NCBI GenBank assembly: GCA_024449915.1
Contig: JAMZAV010000103.1
Location: forward strand, 434,001 to 498,000
Length of the DNA stretch: 64,000 bases
Direction of reading: 5' to 3'
From: Sweltsa coloradensis
Taxonomy: Eukaryota > Arthropoda > Insecta > Plecoptera > Chloroperlidae
Part shown: positions 11,601 to 20,010 of the stretch, one piece after another
Layout: each line of letters opens with the position of its first letter
Numbering within the stretch: the first letter of the stretch is position 1
Notes under the pieces: model-generated
Told to the model about the DNA's origin: nothing
Databases searched by the model: none
The model's input: only the letters and a program-made list of their open reading frames with translations
Program-made: the position numbers and the translations under genes

Positions 11601-14600
11601 TGGGTACAAACGAAGAAATATTTCTCATGAATATTGTACTTTTACGATTTTTTTTCGATTTTTAGTGCGATATTTTCGTGACATTTGGGCCAATTCTGAC
11701 CAAACGGGTGGGGCTACAACGTTCATATTATACATGGACATTAAGGTTATGGTGATGTAGTACCTTTTGAAAGAAAAAGTTAAAAATTTTGCCAGAATCC
11801 ATAGAAATAAAGCTTTAAATATAAGTTTTTTGATTTTTTGTGCGATATTTTCGTGCCATTTGAGCCAATTCTGACCAAACGGGTGGGGCTACAACGTTCA
11901 TATTATACATGGACATTAAGGTTATGGTGATGTAGTACCTTTTGAAAGAAAAAGTTGAAAAAGTTAGCCAGAATCCATAGAAATAAAGCTTTCAATATAA
12001 GTTGTTTACGGTAAATAATACCAATTGACAGGTAACAAAAGAAACTTGACAACAATCACCTACAATGCGTAGGCAGCAAAACAAAGCACTTGCAAAAGTA
12101 AAGATATCCCATGCAAACTAAAAATTTTAAAAAGCTCATCCATCAACGCGGCGGGACTTTAGCGTTTTCCAAGTAATAATTTCACCATACGCATATTATA
12201 TCAACTAATTGTAAATAATCACATTTTGTAAGGTCCGTCCACACCATAAACAAAAGTATCTAGGAAAATAACATGAATACGTTTTCATGTGCTACAATAT
12301 GTAGTTGCAATTTTGCAGACAAAATGTGATTGCAAAATGACAGAAATGTTGTTGCATTGAATACAAATTATTGTAAACTGGAAAACCATTTCCGAGACGA
12401 GTGGAGCTACACGATTACGTTAGAGTCGTTTTTCGGTCAAGACAATTTCTACACACGTTTACAAATTACAAGTGTGTTTTTCATGCAATAATATTTTCAC
12501 GTACAATATGTGTGCGAAACAATTAGCTAATAAAAAACAAGAAGAAGCTAAAACGACGGATAGGAAGGAATTCGAAGATTGTGGTTTAATGTAAACCTAA
12601 TTCAAAATCTCTTTCAAATATTATTCTGTTTGCTTTTTGTTAAACAAGACGTGTGAGACAAATGGTTTTTCAAATATTTTTCTTCAGTCAAACTCATCCT
12701 TCATTAGACGAAAGAAAAAGAAAAACCTTGTAAAAACTTTATCTATGCCTGTCCCGTAGCATTCAGTGACGTCGGGTTCTGCTCTGCAGACGACAACAAA
12801 ACGCCTTTCAGAAGTTAGATATAGAAGCCAATTATAACTTCCACATTCGGAGCTAAAATAACGAAAATAGTATTGTAGCAGGAAGTTGGCGCTAAGAGTT
12901 TATGACAAAAGGGAAGAATGACCGAACGAATAATGCATAAATAATTGGATGAGCGAAGCGAAGACTTCAATTTCACTGACCCCCAAAAAATTTAGGTCGG
13001 GTGTTTTTTTTTTTGTTTTTTTGTTTTTTTGTTTGTTTGATTTTCTGTATGTGTTAACTCTCTACCTGGCAAACGGCATATCGATCTTGATGAAAATGGA
13101 GGGCTTTGAAATCTCTGAACTTAGAGGTGTAATAGTTTTTGGTACAATCGAAGAAATATTTCTCATGAATATGTATTTTACGATTTTTTCGATTTTAGTC
13201 GCATATTTTCGTGACAATTGGGCCAATTCTGTCCAAACGGGTGGGGTAGAACGTTCATATTTACATGAGATTAAGGTAATGGTGTGATTGCTTTCTGAAG
13301 AAAAAGTTTGAAAGTTGCCAGAATCATAGAAATTAGCTTTTCAACTAGTTTTTTACGGTTAGTGCGATATTTCGGACATTGGGCCGATTCTGACAAAACG
13401 GTGGGGCAACGTTTATATTATACATGGACATTAGGTTATGGTGATGTAGTACCTTTTGAAAGAAAAAGTTGCAAAAAGTTAGCCAGAATCCACAGAAATA
13501 AGCTTTTATATAAGTTTTCACGTAAATAATACCAATTGACAAGTACATAGAACTTGACAACAATCACCTACAATGCGTAGGCAGCAAAACAAAGCACTTG
13601 CAAAATTAAAGATATCCCACGCAAACTAAAAACTTTAAAAAGCTCATCCATCAACGCGGCGGGACTTTAGCGTTTTCCTAGTTGTAGTAAAATAGGAACG
13701 TCCAGGCCAGCCTATTCAGATAAAACAACTAAAGCGAGCTTGGCATCAGGCCTATGACACTGGCGGTTACGAACTAGAGCATAGTATGAGCACAGGAGCA
13801 TTGAGAATAGAACTCAATGGTACGAGTGTTGAGGAATCAATCAATATACGGGATTGGAAACCCTGGGTGTGTCCAAAGGTCCTATTTCTTCTTTCAAAAA
13901 GAGATGTTTCTTGTGAAATCGAGACTAGTTTGACACAAGGATGATGGAAGTATATATTATTACACCCTCATACATCGCAATGGTAAGAAAAGTTAACTAT
14001 TCTGATTCTGAAGTTGCAAGGGGTCGGGATGCATAATGGTCTAAGAAAGAGGATAGCTTGGCCAGACTACGTAACTGTCGTGTTTCAAAGTTTGAAATGC
14101 ATCGGTCATATTTTCTTTCAGGACTCCTTCGCAGAGCACTCCGAACAGCAAGCCGCTCTGGCGCAGAACTTGGTGGGAAAGATGAAACAACTTCAGGAGG
14201 TGAATTCCAACATGGCGTCCTGCGACTTGGATGAACCGTGCGCCGATAGTTCCCTGACCAACCGCCAGGAAGACGCCATGGCAGCGGTCCAGAACCTATC
14301 CACGCAGTTACTCACCTTGGTAGTTACACTAAATATAACTATTTCCAGCTTATTTTACTTTTAAAACGATTTCTACAAGTCGGTATTTTATTAGAATTCA
14401 TTGATTTAAAATCGAAACGAAAATTATACTAATTTTCTAAAAAAATTAATTAATTTGTAATTTTCGTATCGATTTTTGTTGTACGCGTCTAAGCGAAATC
14501 TTCCCTATAATAAAGACTATTAATCTGTCTATAACGCGAGATTATGCAATTGCAATTTGTTTGTTATGTCAGGCGGAGAAGCTTGAGGAGGCCCTAGGCG

Positions 14601-17600
14601 AGCGGAACCGCGAGATCCACAGTCTTCGCTCGGAGCTGGAGGAGCGAGACAGGGGAGCTAGGGGAGTCAGCGAGGGGGGCAGGGTGTCGCTGTCCATGGG
14701 CTCTCTCGCAGTAAGCCATTTGATTGCAAACATAATAATATACATGCAAATACTGTATTGTAACATATAATAATATATATTTTTAAATGTTGGGTAGTCG
14801 TGGTCATAGCAACAGTGTAAACTTATTTCGCTCGTTCCTTATTCGCAGGCTTCCGATGTGGTGGTCAACACCGGTCGCTCCGGTCCATACATTCCACGTC
14901 AGAGCTCAGTAGAGCTCACTCAACTCCCGTCCCTATTGACGCACAAAGTCCTGGAGCTAAAGGAAGGATTGAACTACTTGTGCGCCACGGCAGACCCCGG
15001 CCCCGACCCGGAGACGCGAGTCGCCACCGCCACCTTCGTTCTCAAGGCCAAGCCCAAGAGGGTCAAAGTCAAGACAAGCGAGGTGACGCCACAGGAGGAC
15101 GGTGGAAGTTCGCCGGTTACCTCGGTGACCATCACGCCGGGGTTCTGGAAGAGACGGGGAACAGAAGAGGACGCGAGAAGATCCTCGCTGGACGACAAGT
15201 ACGGGAAGACATTGGCGACGTCGTCGCACGAGAGTTTCTGCTCAGCCAGGTCGTCGTCGGAAACCTCTTCGGCCTTCGAAGACGATGTGAAAGGTGGAAC
15301 CACTCTACAACTGGGCTGCAAAGACGTCGACAAAAACGGTGCGACGAGTGAGGGCACAAAGTCGGGGGCTAAAGTTATGCGAGACGGGGCATCGAAGAAA
15401 ACCGTGGTTACGACAACAGATGTTTGCCCAAAAGATGGAGTGGAAAATGGAAACAGTAGGCTTGAAAGTGGAGGAACCGCAGATGGGCGACAAAAGCGTC
15501 CTTTTAAAATAAGACGCGCCTCGGATACTTACGACGCGTACAAGCGTAATGAAAACAGGAATGGTGTACTACAAAGTAAGGTTCGTCGAGATCCAAGTAG
15601 CGAAACAAACTCGGTTTGCTCTGAATCACGAGAAAATGAAAATGAGGTGGGTAATAGTTTTACATTTAAACTCTCAAAGGAATCGGTAGAGAGAAATGAA
15701 ACCGAGGAGACGAGGAGCAATTCAATTGTGCGCACGGCTTCCCAAGTACTCAGACGAAACAACGTCGTGCCGTCAACCCCAGTCAACGTGTTCGTTCAAA
15801 CGACGCGGAAGATATTCGCCCCCGTGCGTCGCGACAGCAAGGGGAAGGCGTCGTCTGTCATCAGCTACGTCGTCGAGGAGCCCGAGCCGCAAGAGAACAC
15901 GCAGCGCGCTCCGCCGGCAGAGGCGAGTACTGCCAGGCCGGCCAGCCTGGTGCCGACGCCTCAGTGGATGATGATGAGAGGTCGGTCACAGTCGGCATCG
16001 CCGGCGCTACCAAGACGGAAAGTTCTCGGGGAAAACTCACCAGAATATAACCAACCCCGAGTTCAAAAGACAAGCCCGGAAAAGTTTCGCAAAGAAGAAA
16101 CGACAACAAGCGAGGAAAGTTCCTCGTCGACTTCAAAGGAGACTGTTCAAGATGGAGAAGCCAAAGTGCAGGCCACAGAACCTCATGCACAAGTCCTTCC
16201 AAGAGCAAGAGCCATGTCCATCGATGATCAGAAGGAACCGTCAGTTGACCGAGACAAGAAAGAGGTAGTTATCAATGCGTCCCGGCCTACCACCCCTATG
16301 GGGTTTCCTCCACTTCCACCGTCGCCGAGCCCCAGTAGACGAGACTTGTTCAAACACGTTGCCAAAGACACTGCTCCGAGCATTCGCATGATGATAGCTA
16401 AATACAATCAAAAGCTTACGGAACAAGATGGCGCGAAGTCTCCGGAAATTGGACGAAGCGGATCTGGGTCTCCGGTGGCGTGGCGTTCTCCCGTAGCGGA
16501 GCGGAGAGTTCGAACGCAGATGGCGAAGTACCAGGAAGAAGTCCAGAGAGTCTTGATGCAAGGCAGCAGGAGGATCGGGAGGATGGGAGGAGGGGAAGTG
16601 CAGAAGTCAGCGAGTGCCGGGGTCATCAGGTCGCCCGATGCGACGACGAACCAGCCACGAACCAGCACGTCTCAGGGTGATTGCAGTGTTGCCGATAACA
16701 CACCGCGAGTGCAACGCCGGGGGATTTTGAAGTCTTCTAGTGCCGGTTCTATAAAACCCGCCACAGCAGTACCTTTTGCCGCCACACCCCAAGAAGAACC
16801 AATCGCGATCAAACAAATAATTCCAGAAAACGAATCGATACCAGATATAATACCGAGTGCAGAATGTTACAAACCAGAAAACAAATATGCTTTTCATAAA
16901 CCAGTCGGAGCCGTGTCTCCGATTCTCTCCCGATCTCAGACCCCGAATGTGACTACTCCTCTGTCCGAGGTGGGTAGTCCTCCCCTGTCGCGCCTCCGTG
17001 CCCTGAGACTACAACGAGCCAAGGAAGAGTTCTTAACCCGGGGTCCCGGAGGAAGAAGCTGGATGAGTGACGGGGGGACTCCCCTAGTCTCGACCCCGAC
17101 CCCGTCGACCTCCACATCCCCCGAGCCCGTCTGGATCAGGGACATAGAACGGTTCCGAGGGGATGACTCTGGCAACCGTCTCAGTCAAATCAGCGTGGGT
17201 AGCGAATCCAGCTACGACGGTTCGATGGTTCTTCCGAGCACCCACGCTTGCGCCCCAGAAGAAGTGACAGAAGAAGACGGACTATTAGTGAAAAGTGCGA
17301 GCGCGGGAATGATCAACGTTGATCGTAACACTTACAAAAAGTTTTCTCTTGAACGGGTAAATGAAAGTGCAGCGCTAAAGAAAGACAAGACTAAAGACCA
17401 AACGAAATTTGGTATTTCCTCACTCACATCCAAATTTCGTAAAGTTAAAATGAGGAAAAGTAAAGAAAAGGGTGAAAACAGTAAAATGAATACAGTTTCG
17501 TTACTGTGTAGACAGAGTTTACTCGTCGACATTAACCGCAAGGAGAGCAACAAGAATGGAGAGGGTCCCTCGAGTAGCATGAGTTGCCCGTCGTCGCCCG

Positions 17601-17704
17601 TGTTGCAGAGAGGGCCCGCGGAGGGTAGAGAAGACGAGGACGCGGGCCAAGGGACCTCGAGCTGGATACGAAACCCAGCGAAACTAATATTCCGACCTAA
17701 ATGA
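1671..17704 (+). CDS. Large coiled-coil/Ser-Pro-rich scaffold-like protein, last ten exons
   Basis: Ten exons: 1671-2611, 2993-3204, 4307-4502, 5262-5457, 5932-6123, 6664-6782, 9292-9446, 14122-14319, 14573-14710 and 14849-17704. Every junction is GT-AG and phase-compatible. Coding length is 5,203 nt; subtracting the 2-nt leading partial codon and two apparent extra bases (exons 1 and 3) leaves 5,199, exactly 1,733 codons with stop. From N to C: an acidic start; six F-x-[RK]-[RK]-[LM]-x-E-W motifs; a Gly-rich linker; a highly charged helix crossing exons 1 and 2; an acidic stretch (exon 4); coiled coil over exons 5-9; and a ~950-residue low-complexity tail. No signal peptide, membrane segment or catalytic domain is visible. 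I infer an intracellular scaffold, perhaps cytoskeletal or junctional. I do not recognise the family. The 5' end is outside the window. Confidence 0.85.
2993..3204 (+). CDS. Exon 2: end of charged helix and sixth EW motif
   Basis: Acceptor CTATGCAG (AG 2991-2992). The first base completes an Arg codon from exon 1, and the next residues (LEKMRRAVGSG) continue the helix. The exon carries KFTRRLYEWEKAR (3093-3131), the sixth motif copy, and then a hydrophobic patch (STFALLDPGY). The donor CCG/GTACAG (GT 3205-3206) is not strong, but it leaves one base (phase 1) that fits exon 3, which starts with two bases of a codon. The ORF would otherwise run to a stop at 3231-3233. Confidence 0.75.
3826..3916 (-). 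repeat. tRNA-derived SINE head (candidate)
   Basis: On the minus strand, TGGCACAGTGG matches the pol III box A consensus (TRGYNNARNNG). About 60 nt on, GGTTCGATGTCC is close to box B. The spacing suits a tRNA-derived promoter, but no full cloverleaf is possible. It most resembles the head of a tRNA-derived SINE, perhaps inserted in intron 2. The body and tail are not delimited. Confidence 0.35.
3960..4225 (-). mobile_element. Non-autonomous transposon fragment with perfect hairpin
   Basis: Read on the minus strand it starts near CGAGGGAGCGGAGCGAC, then a (CTGT)n run at 4140-4153, then CCGAACCGCTGAACAGAT and GCGCCGAAATTT, and ends near a perfect 18-bp hairpin (4014-4053). This order (GAGCG-type tip, CTGT run, CGGCT/AACCGAT-like block, GAAATTT, terminal hairpin) parallels the Helentron-like elements elsewhere in the window, but the sequence is a different family. 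Termini and TSD were not found. Confidence 0.4.
4307..4502 (+). CDS. Exon 3: Ser-rich segment with SAGS motif, frame break inside
   Basis: Acceptor TTTTTATAG (AG 4305-4306), donor GGCAG/GTGACT (GT 4503-4504). The first part is read in frame 1 (MRSKSAGSVTKLSSPG) and the last part in frame 2 (SLSLNDVDALEQAEQDLA). Only the second frame gives the phase (one base left, G) that joins exon 4 to make an Asp codon. One extra base therefore seems to lie between about 4415 and 4442. In the first frame the ORF runs through the donor to a TGA at 4504-4506. Confidence 0.7.
4503..5261 (+). other. Intron 3 with a tRNA-like segment
   Basis: Apart from the tRNA-like element at 4683-4760, nothing is recognised. 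The minus-strand ORFs here (4700-5020, 4918-5130) have no recognisable domain and overlap the repeat. Confidence 0.5.
4683..4760 (+). repeat. tRNA-derived SINE head (candidate)
   Basis: Contains a convincing T-arm, CGGG-TTCGAAT-CCCG (box B GTTCGAATC), preceded by a D-arm-like GGCTCGAACGCTAAGCGC and followed after about 20 nt by a T7 run. The box A match is imperfect (a G where A is expected at the seventh position). This fits a tRNA-derived SINE or decayed tRNA pseudogene in intron 3. Confidence 0.45.
5262..5457 (+). CDS. Exon 4: acidic segment
   Basis: Acceptor CTCTCCCCTAG (AG 5260-5261) and strong donor GGAAG/GTAAGG (GT 5458). The first two bases complete an Asp codon with exon 3. The product is strongly acidic (GDEEDDEPAAVIVDVEDVVEE) and then has VYCYAPEEVTRLIDSSG. 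Two bases remain for exon 5. No domain is recognised. Confidence 0.85.
5458..5931 (+). other. Intron 4, nothing notable
   Basis: It has a poly-C tract around 5528-5546 and is otherwise AT-rich. No repeat family or RNA gene was recognised. Confidence 0.5.
5932..6123 (+). CDS. Exon 5: duplicated RRTDS motif and coiled-coil start
   Basis: Acceptor GATTACAG (AG 5930-5931), donor CTGCAG/GTACAT (GT 6124). It begins SESDRDGAA and has two near-identical stretches, VRRTDSLRT and VRRTDSVRT, separated by about 15 residues. Both fit the basophilic kinase consensus R-R-x-S/T, so phosphorylation is a reasonable inference. The end (SSFKLLEENMTLLTKLKIKGDIC) begins the coiled coil that continues in exon 6 via a split Arg codon. 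Confidence 0.85.
6124..6663 (+). other. Intron 5, nothing notable
   Basis: AT-rich sequence without recognisable repeats. An open frame continues upstream of exon 6 from 6557, but the acceptor at 6662-6663 and the phase match to exon 5 show that it is intronic. Confidence 0.5.
6664..6782 (+). CDS. Exon 6: coiled coil; 3' half is the minisatellite founder
   Basis: Acceptor CTCTTGACAG (AG 6662-6663), donor CCCAG/GTAGGG (GT 6783). It encodes a classical heptad-type coiled coil (KLENELEDLEEKIDHVARTH, then EEELERLRQEETDLQEL). It leaves one base, G, which with AG of exon 7 makes Glu. From 6722 the exon is the first unit of the 85-bp tandem array. Reading through the donor gives a stop four codons later (GRV then TAG). 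Confidence 0.85.
6722..8093 (+). repeat. 85-bp minisatellite spanning an exon end and its splice donor
   Basis: Unit: 61 bp of exon 6 (from CACGAGGAGGAG) plus 24 bp of intron (GTAGGGTCTAGATAAACACG and four more). CACGAGG recurs at 6722 and 6807 (85 bp apart); the GTAGGG donors at 7816, 7901, 7987 and 8072 are 85-86 bp apart. The span equals 16.1 full units, but I can follow about 19 degraded junctions. The outer units are nearly perfect, while units between about 6870 and 7800 are full of small deletions, giving a mean spacing well under 85 bp. Almost every unit keeps an exon-like purine-rich block followed by a GT donor. Confidence 0.9.
8094..9291 (+). other. Rest of intron 6
   Basis: Contains an 18-bp poly-A (about 8883-8900) and a short duplicated TCTAGGTATAGTC stretch near 8540-8570. 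No gene or recognised element was seen. Confidence 0.5.
9292..9446 (+). CDS. Exon 7: coiled-coil segment
   Basis: Acceptor TGTCGTACAG (AG 9290-9291), donor TTGCAG/GTAATT (GT 9447), ending in phase 0. It encodes EVEEDRLQMRTNW, a Gly/Ser/Pro hinge, and then a heptad-like helix (ALVEQLRAKITELERRQANL). The donor lies only 35 bp before a Helentron-like insertion. Confidence 0.85.
9482..10272 (+). mobile_element. Helentron-like non-autonomous element, copy A
   Basis: 5' tip TTGGATGAGCG, followed by GAGCGAAGCG-type repeats, a T-rich tract, an internal ~175-bp monomer present twice, and the 3' end GCTCATCCATCAACGCGGCG...GCGTTTTCCTAG. The 5' GGATGAGC is inverted as the subterminal GCTCATCC. Between that and the CTAG end, AACGC and GCGTT form a short hairpin. 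This architecture (asymmetric terminal inverted repeats, 3' hairpin, CTAG end followed by T, no TSD) is that of non-autonomous Helitron2/Helentron elements. It lies in intron 7 and encodes no protein. Confidence 0.7.
11420..12173 (+). mobile_element. Helentron-like non-autonomous element, copy B
   Basis: Same tips and internal order as copy A: TTGGATGAGCGAAGCGAAG at the left, two ~175-bp monomers (CAATTCTGAC at 11691 and 11866), then CTCATCCATCAACGCGGCGG and GCGTTTTCCAAG at the right. The final CTAG has mutated to CAAG. It lies in intron 7, in the same orientation as the gene. Confidence 0.7.
12945..13681 (+). mobile_element. Helentron-like non-autonomous element, copy C
   Basis: Tips as in copy A (TTGGATGAGCG at the left, GCGTTTTCCTAG then T at the right). 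The two internal monomers carry many single-base deletions compared with copies A, B and E. It is the third copy in intron 7 in the same orientation. Confidence 0.7.
14122..14319 (+). CDS. Exon 8: coiled-coil segment
   Basis: Acceptor TTTTCTTTCAG (AG 14120-14121). Phase 0 at both ends. It encodes DSFAEHSEQQAALAQNLVGK then MKQLQEVNSN, a Cys/Asp-rich break, and NRQEDAMAAVQNLSTQLLTL. The donor TTG/GTAGTT (GT 14320) is weak, but it is the only one that fits exon 9. Confidence 0.8.
14573..14710 (+). CDS. Exon 9: coiled-coil segment
   Basis: Acceptor TTATGTCAG (AG 14571-14572), donor CTCGCA/GTAAGC (GT 14711). It has 46 codons in phase 0: AEKLEEALGERNREIHSLRS then ELEERD (coiled coil), and a Gly/Ser-rich end (GVSEGGRVSLSMGSLA). 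Confidence 0.85.
14849..17704 (+). CDS. Exon 10: terminal Ser/Pro-rich tail with S-x-SAG motifs
   Basis: Acceptor TTATTCGCAG (AG 14847-14848); 951 codons plus TGA at 17702-17704. After a short ordered-looking start (QSSVELTQLPSLLTHKVLEL) the tail is basic, Ser/Thr/Pro-rich and probably disordered. Notable parts: FPPLPPSPSPSRR (about 16303-16341), which fits the Ena/VASP EVH1 ligand pattern F-P-x-[aliphatic]-P and an SH3-type proline run; paired MIAKYNQKL and QMAKYQEEV (about 16393 and 16519); KSASAGVIRS, LKSSSAGSIK and VKSASAGMIN, echoing KSAGSVTK of exon 3; and a basic TSKFRKVKMRKSKEKG near the C-terminus (ending LIFRPK). Codon use is GC-rich compared with its surroundings. No enzyme domain was seen. 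Confidence 0.9.
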   Translation, partial: ASDVVVNTGRSGPYIPRQSSVELTQLPSLLTHKVLELKEGLNYLCATADPGPDPETRVATATFVLKAKPKRVKVKTSEVTPQEDGGSSPVTSVTITPGFWKRRGTEEDARRSSLDDKYGKTLATSSHESFCSARSSSETSSAFEDDVKGGTTLQLGCKDVDKNGATSEGTKSGAKVMRDGASKKTVVTTTDVCPKDGVENGNSRLESGGTADGRQKRPFKIRRASDTYDAYKRNENRNGVLQSKVRRDPSSETNSVCSESRENENEVGNSFTFKLSKESVERNETEETRSNSIVRTASQVLRRNNVVPSTPVNVFVQTTRKIFAPVRRDSKGKASSVISYVVEEPEPQENTQRAPPAEASTARPASLVPTPQWMMMRGRSQSASPALPRRKVLGENSPEYNQPRVQKTSPEKFRKEETTTSEESSSSTSKETVQDGEAKVQATEPHAQVLPRARAMSIDDQKEPSVDRDKKEVVINASRPTTPMGFPPLPPSPSPSRRDLFKHVAKDTAPSIRMMIAKYNQKLTEQDGAKSPEIGRSGSGSPVAWRSPVAERRVRTQMAKYQEEVQRVLMQGSRRIGRMGGGEVQKSASAGVIRSPDATTNQPRTSTSQGDCSVADNTPRVQRRGILKSSSAGSIKPATAVPFAATPQEEPIAIKQIIPENESIPDIIPSAECYKPENKYAFHKPVGAVSPILSRSQTPNVTTPLSEVGSPPLSRLRALRLQRAKEEFLTRGPGGRSWMSDGGTPLVSTPTPSTSTSPEPVWIRDIERFRGDDSGNRLSQISVGSESSYDGSMVLPSTHACAPEEVTEEDGLLVKSASAGMINVDRNTYKKFSLERVNESAALKKDKTKDQTKFGISSLTSKFRKVKMRKSKEKGENSKMNTVSLLCRQSLLVDINRKESNKNGEGPSSSMSCPSSPVLQRGPAEGREDEDAGQGTSSWIRNPAKLIFRPK

Positions 17705-18150
17705 TTCGACAGAAGTAACGAAACCATAAACCTTACCGGATGTTAGTGAGATTGCATACTCGAGCCGCCTCATACGAAGTTACGCCTCTACGCCAGCTTG
17801 ATAGACGGCTTTGTTCGTGAACAATTAATCGTTATAGCATTTTCTACGAACTATATAACAAGGGGTAAGGGGATGTTGGATTTTTTATCGTCAATATATA
17901 AATAACGTACGTTGTACAGATTGTAAACTTCTTCGATATGTACATGTGCATTGTTTAATTCTGCAAAGAATATTCGTTTTGAAAACATTCGCCAATCACT
18001 GAGTAGAATAAGAGACAGACAGGCTAATATTGTGACTTGTCTTGTATGTAAAACGCATTTATCAGTTATTAGAAAATATTCACAATACCAATAAAAAAAC
18101 ATTAATAACTTTGTAATGTTAGTTGAATAAAACTAGTAAAGAAAGGATTT
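17705..18150 (+). other. 3' UTR of the scaffold gene
   Basis: AT-rich sequence after the TGA. It contains two AATAAA signals (18090-18095 and 18126-18131), so cleavage is expected around 18110-18150. No further long ORF on the plus strand. Confidence 0.65.
18090..18131 (+). terminator. Two polyadenylation signals
   Basis: AATAAA occurs at 18090-18095 and 18126-18131, about 390-430 nt after the stop codon. These are the first perfect hexamers I saw downstream of the TGA. Confidence 0.55.
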
Positions 18151-19440
18151 CCCATGTCATTCGGCTATAACCAAGCATGGAAGCCGTGAAGTGAGATGTT
18201 TGCTGTCTAGACCCGCTTATTAGGCCGCCTCTACGATGACGCTAATAGCTCCCTCTCTGACAGGTGGGGGTGGCAACCACCCCTTTGATCAACACCGACA
18301 ACAACAACTACGCCAGATTCAAATCGCCAATTACGATCGTAATCGTTCATCTTAACATTTGATCTTCACTCGTAGAAGGAGAAGGTATTTTCCATCGAAG
18401 TGCCCGTGTTTTCAATGTGAGCTAGGTAGGTTTAACTCCAACGCGTTACTTATGACCTTTTCGTAGTGAATTAGACCTTGAGTCCGTGTGTTTGCACGCC
18501 CACTGATGCGAACAGAACACACGGAATTCAATAAGAGTGAGCTCAAGGGCTAGACGATAATATTATTTGAGATGGGAATGTTCAAACACGCATTTTCAAT
18601 AGCGCGTATTCTCCTTTTTCATTCGCGCACGATTTCAACCAAGGACGACTTTGTTGGAACCTAAACTCAATTTCAGATTTAATTTCCACCTAATTGAACC
18701 ATAATGTTTTACACTTGAAAATATATACTTTCATAATAGGTAACCCATTTTTTCGTGTACACTATACCAAAATGTGAAACTCGGTTAACTAGACACTACG
18801 TACATATACATATTTATTAGGATAACTGATAACGCTGTTATCACGTTCCCATTTCAAAATTATATTCACCTTTAATGTATACATTCTAATCGAAGTTGCA
18901 AATTTGCAGCAGAGAGGCAACCAGATTAACTTATTGCAGGTATAATAATAACGCGTCGCTTTGTAAATAAAAAGAGACACAAACTACGATTACATTTCCA
19001 CCACACAACATAGTTTAAACTTTAAAGTCGTCGATTTTAGTTACTCATTGTCGACGTTTTTGCACCGCTCTGGGTGTCCTCAAGACGACTGAGTTATAAT
19101 GACTGAATAATAATAATTTAAAGCATGACTATAGAACTCTTATTAGATCAAATAATTTATGTTTATATCAATAATTCGTCCCAGAAAACAATCTATCCTC
19201 AGAAGGATTATTATATAGTGCAAGCATAAAGTTATAATATTTTTTATTTTAAAATGGGAAATCAGTACAAAAAGTAGTTGCAAAATAAGTTCGAAGACAT
19301 TTGCTGTATAATTAGGTGCCTATAAATCAATCAATCTACCGATATAATAGAATATATAATAATGATATATATGTTAAACTGGGCTTATAGTAGGGGATAT
19401 GACGCTGTTATGTTAGTACTTAGACAGAAATTAAAAAAGT
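18151..19440. other. Intergenic, no feature recognised
   Basis: Unique-looking AT-rich sequence. Only short ORFs without recognisable domains. Confidence 0.5.
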
Positions 19441-19500
19441 ATAGTCAGTGGTAAGAGATAGCCGGTAAGCTAAGGTCCGGGTCAAACACCCGGTGTAGCA
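19441..19500 (+). repeat. tRNA-derived module (candidate)
   Basis: Contains a perfect T-arm: CCGGG, seven-base loop TCAAACA, CCCGG. It is preceded by a D-arm-like GTCAGTGGTAAGAGATAGCC. The A box is imperfect and no full cloverleaf closes, so it is likely a SINE head or decayed tRNA. Confidence 0.4.
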
Positions 19501-19535
19501 CTTTGAATTGTCTAAAGTACTAACATATATAAATA

Positions 19536-19561
19536 TAGAGAGAGAGAGAGAGAGAGAGAGA

Positions 19562-19606
<45 letters not shown>

Positions 19607-20010
19607 ATGAGTGAAACGGTTAGTACCGTATGGTGTCTGAGTGATTGTTCTAGTATGAAGAAATATAATTTGATTAGTTTGCTGTACCAGAATGATAGTT
19701 TCTGAAAAATCTCAATTAAAACATTGGTTTGGATGATTAATAGAAAAATGATGATTTAATGGAATAGGGCAGGGAAAGGATAATGTAGGGAGGGAGACGA
19801 GACGAGAAAACAATTGTGAACGGTTATACCGTTATTGTGTCTGCTAGTGATTGTTTCTATTACTTGCTAAGAATATATATTTTGAATAGTTTGCTTTGCT
19901 ACCAGTAATGTAGTTTCTGAAAATCTTCAATTTATAACATTGGTTTTTGACTATTAATAAAAATGTATTGATTTTTATCTGCCCATGGGCAGGAAGGATA
20001 ATGTAGGGCA
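19536..20010 (+). repeat. (GA)n tract and diverged ~200-bp tandem duplication
   Basis: A GA-rich tract (19536-19607) precedes a ~190-bp block. The block recurs from about 19815 after a shorter decayed GA tract (GGGAGGGAGACGAGACGAG). Shared anchors in order: GTGAA(A)CGGTTA, GATTGTT, TTAGTTTGCT/ATAGTTTGCT, TAGTTTCTGAAAA, ACATTGGTTT, AGGATAATGTAGGG. Identity is moderate with many indels. Confidence 0.6.

Larger units (their letters stand above)
9447..14121 (+). other. Intron 7, largest intron, half filled by Helentron-like copies
   Basis: Besides the three elements there are spacers at 10273-11419, 12174-12944 and 13682-14121. These are AT-rich and unassigned. A TGACGTCA palindrome sits at 10731-10738. 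Confidence 0.6.

Noticed and set aside
14974..17727. Several minus-strand and off-frame ORFs over the last exon (for example 14974-15357, 17332-17727)
   Set aside because: They are shadows of the long terminal exon, which is supported by splice phase, length and stop.
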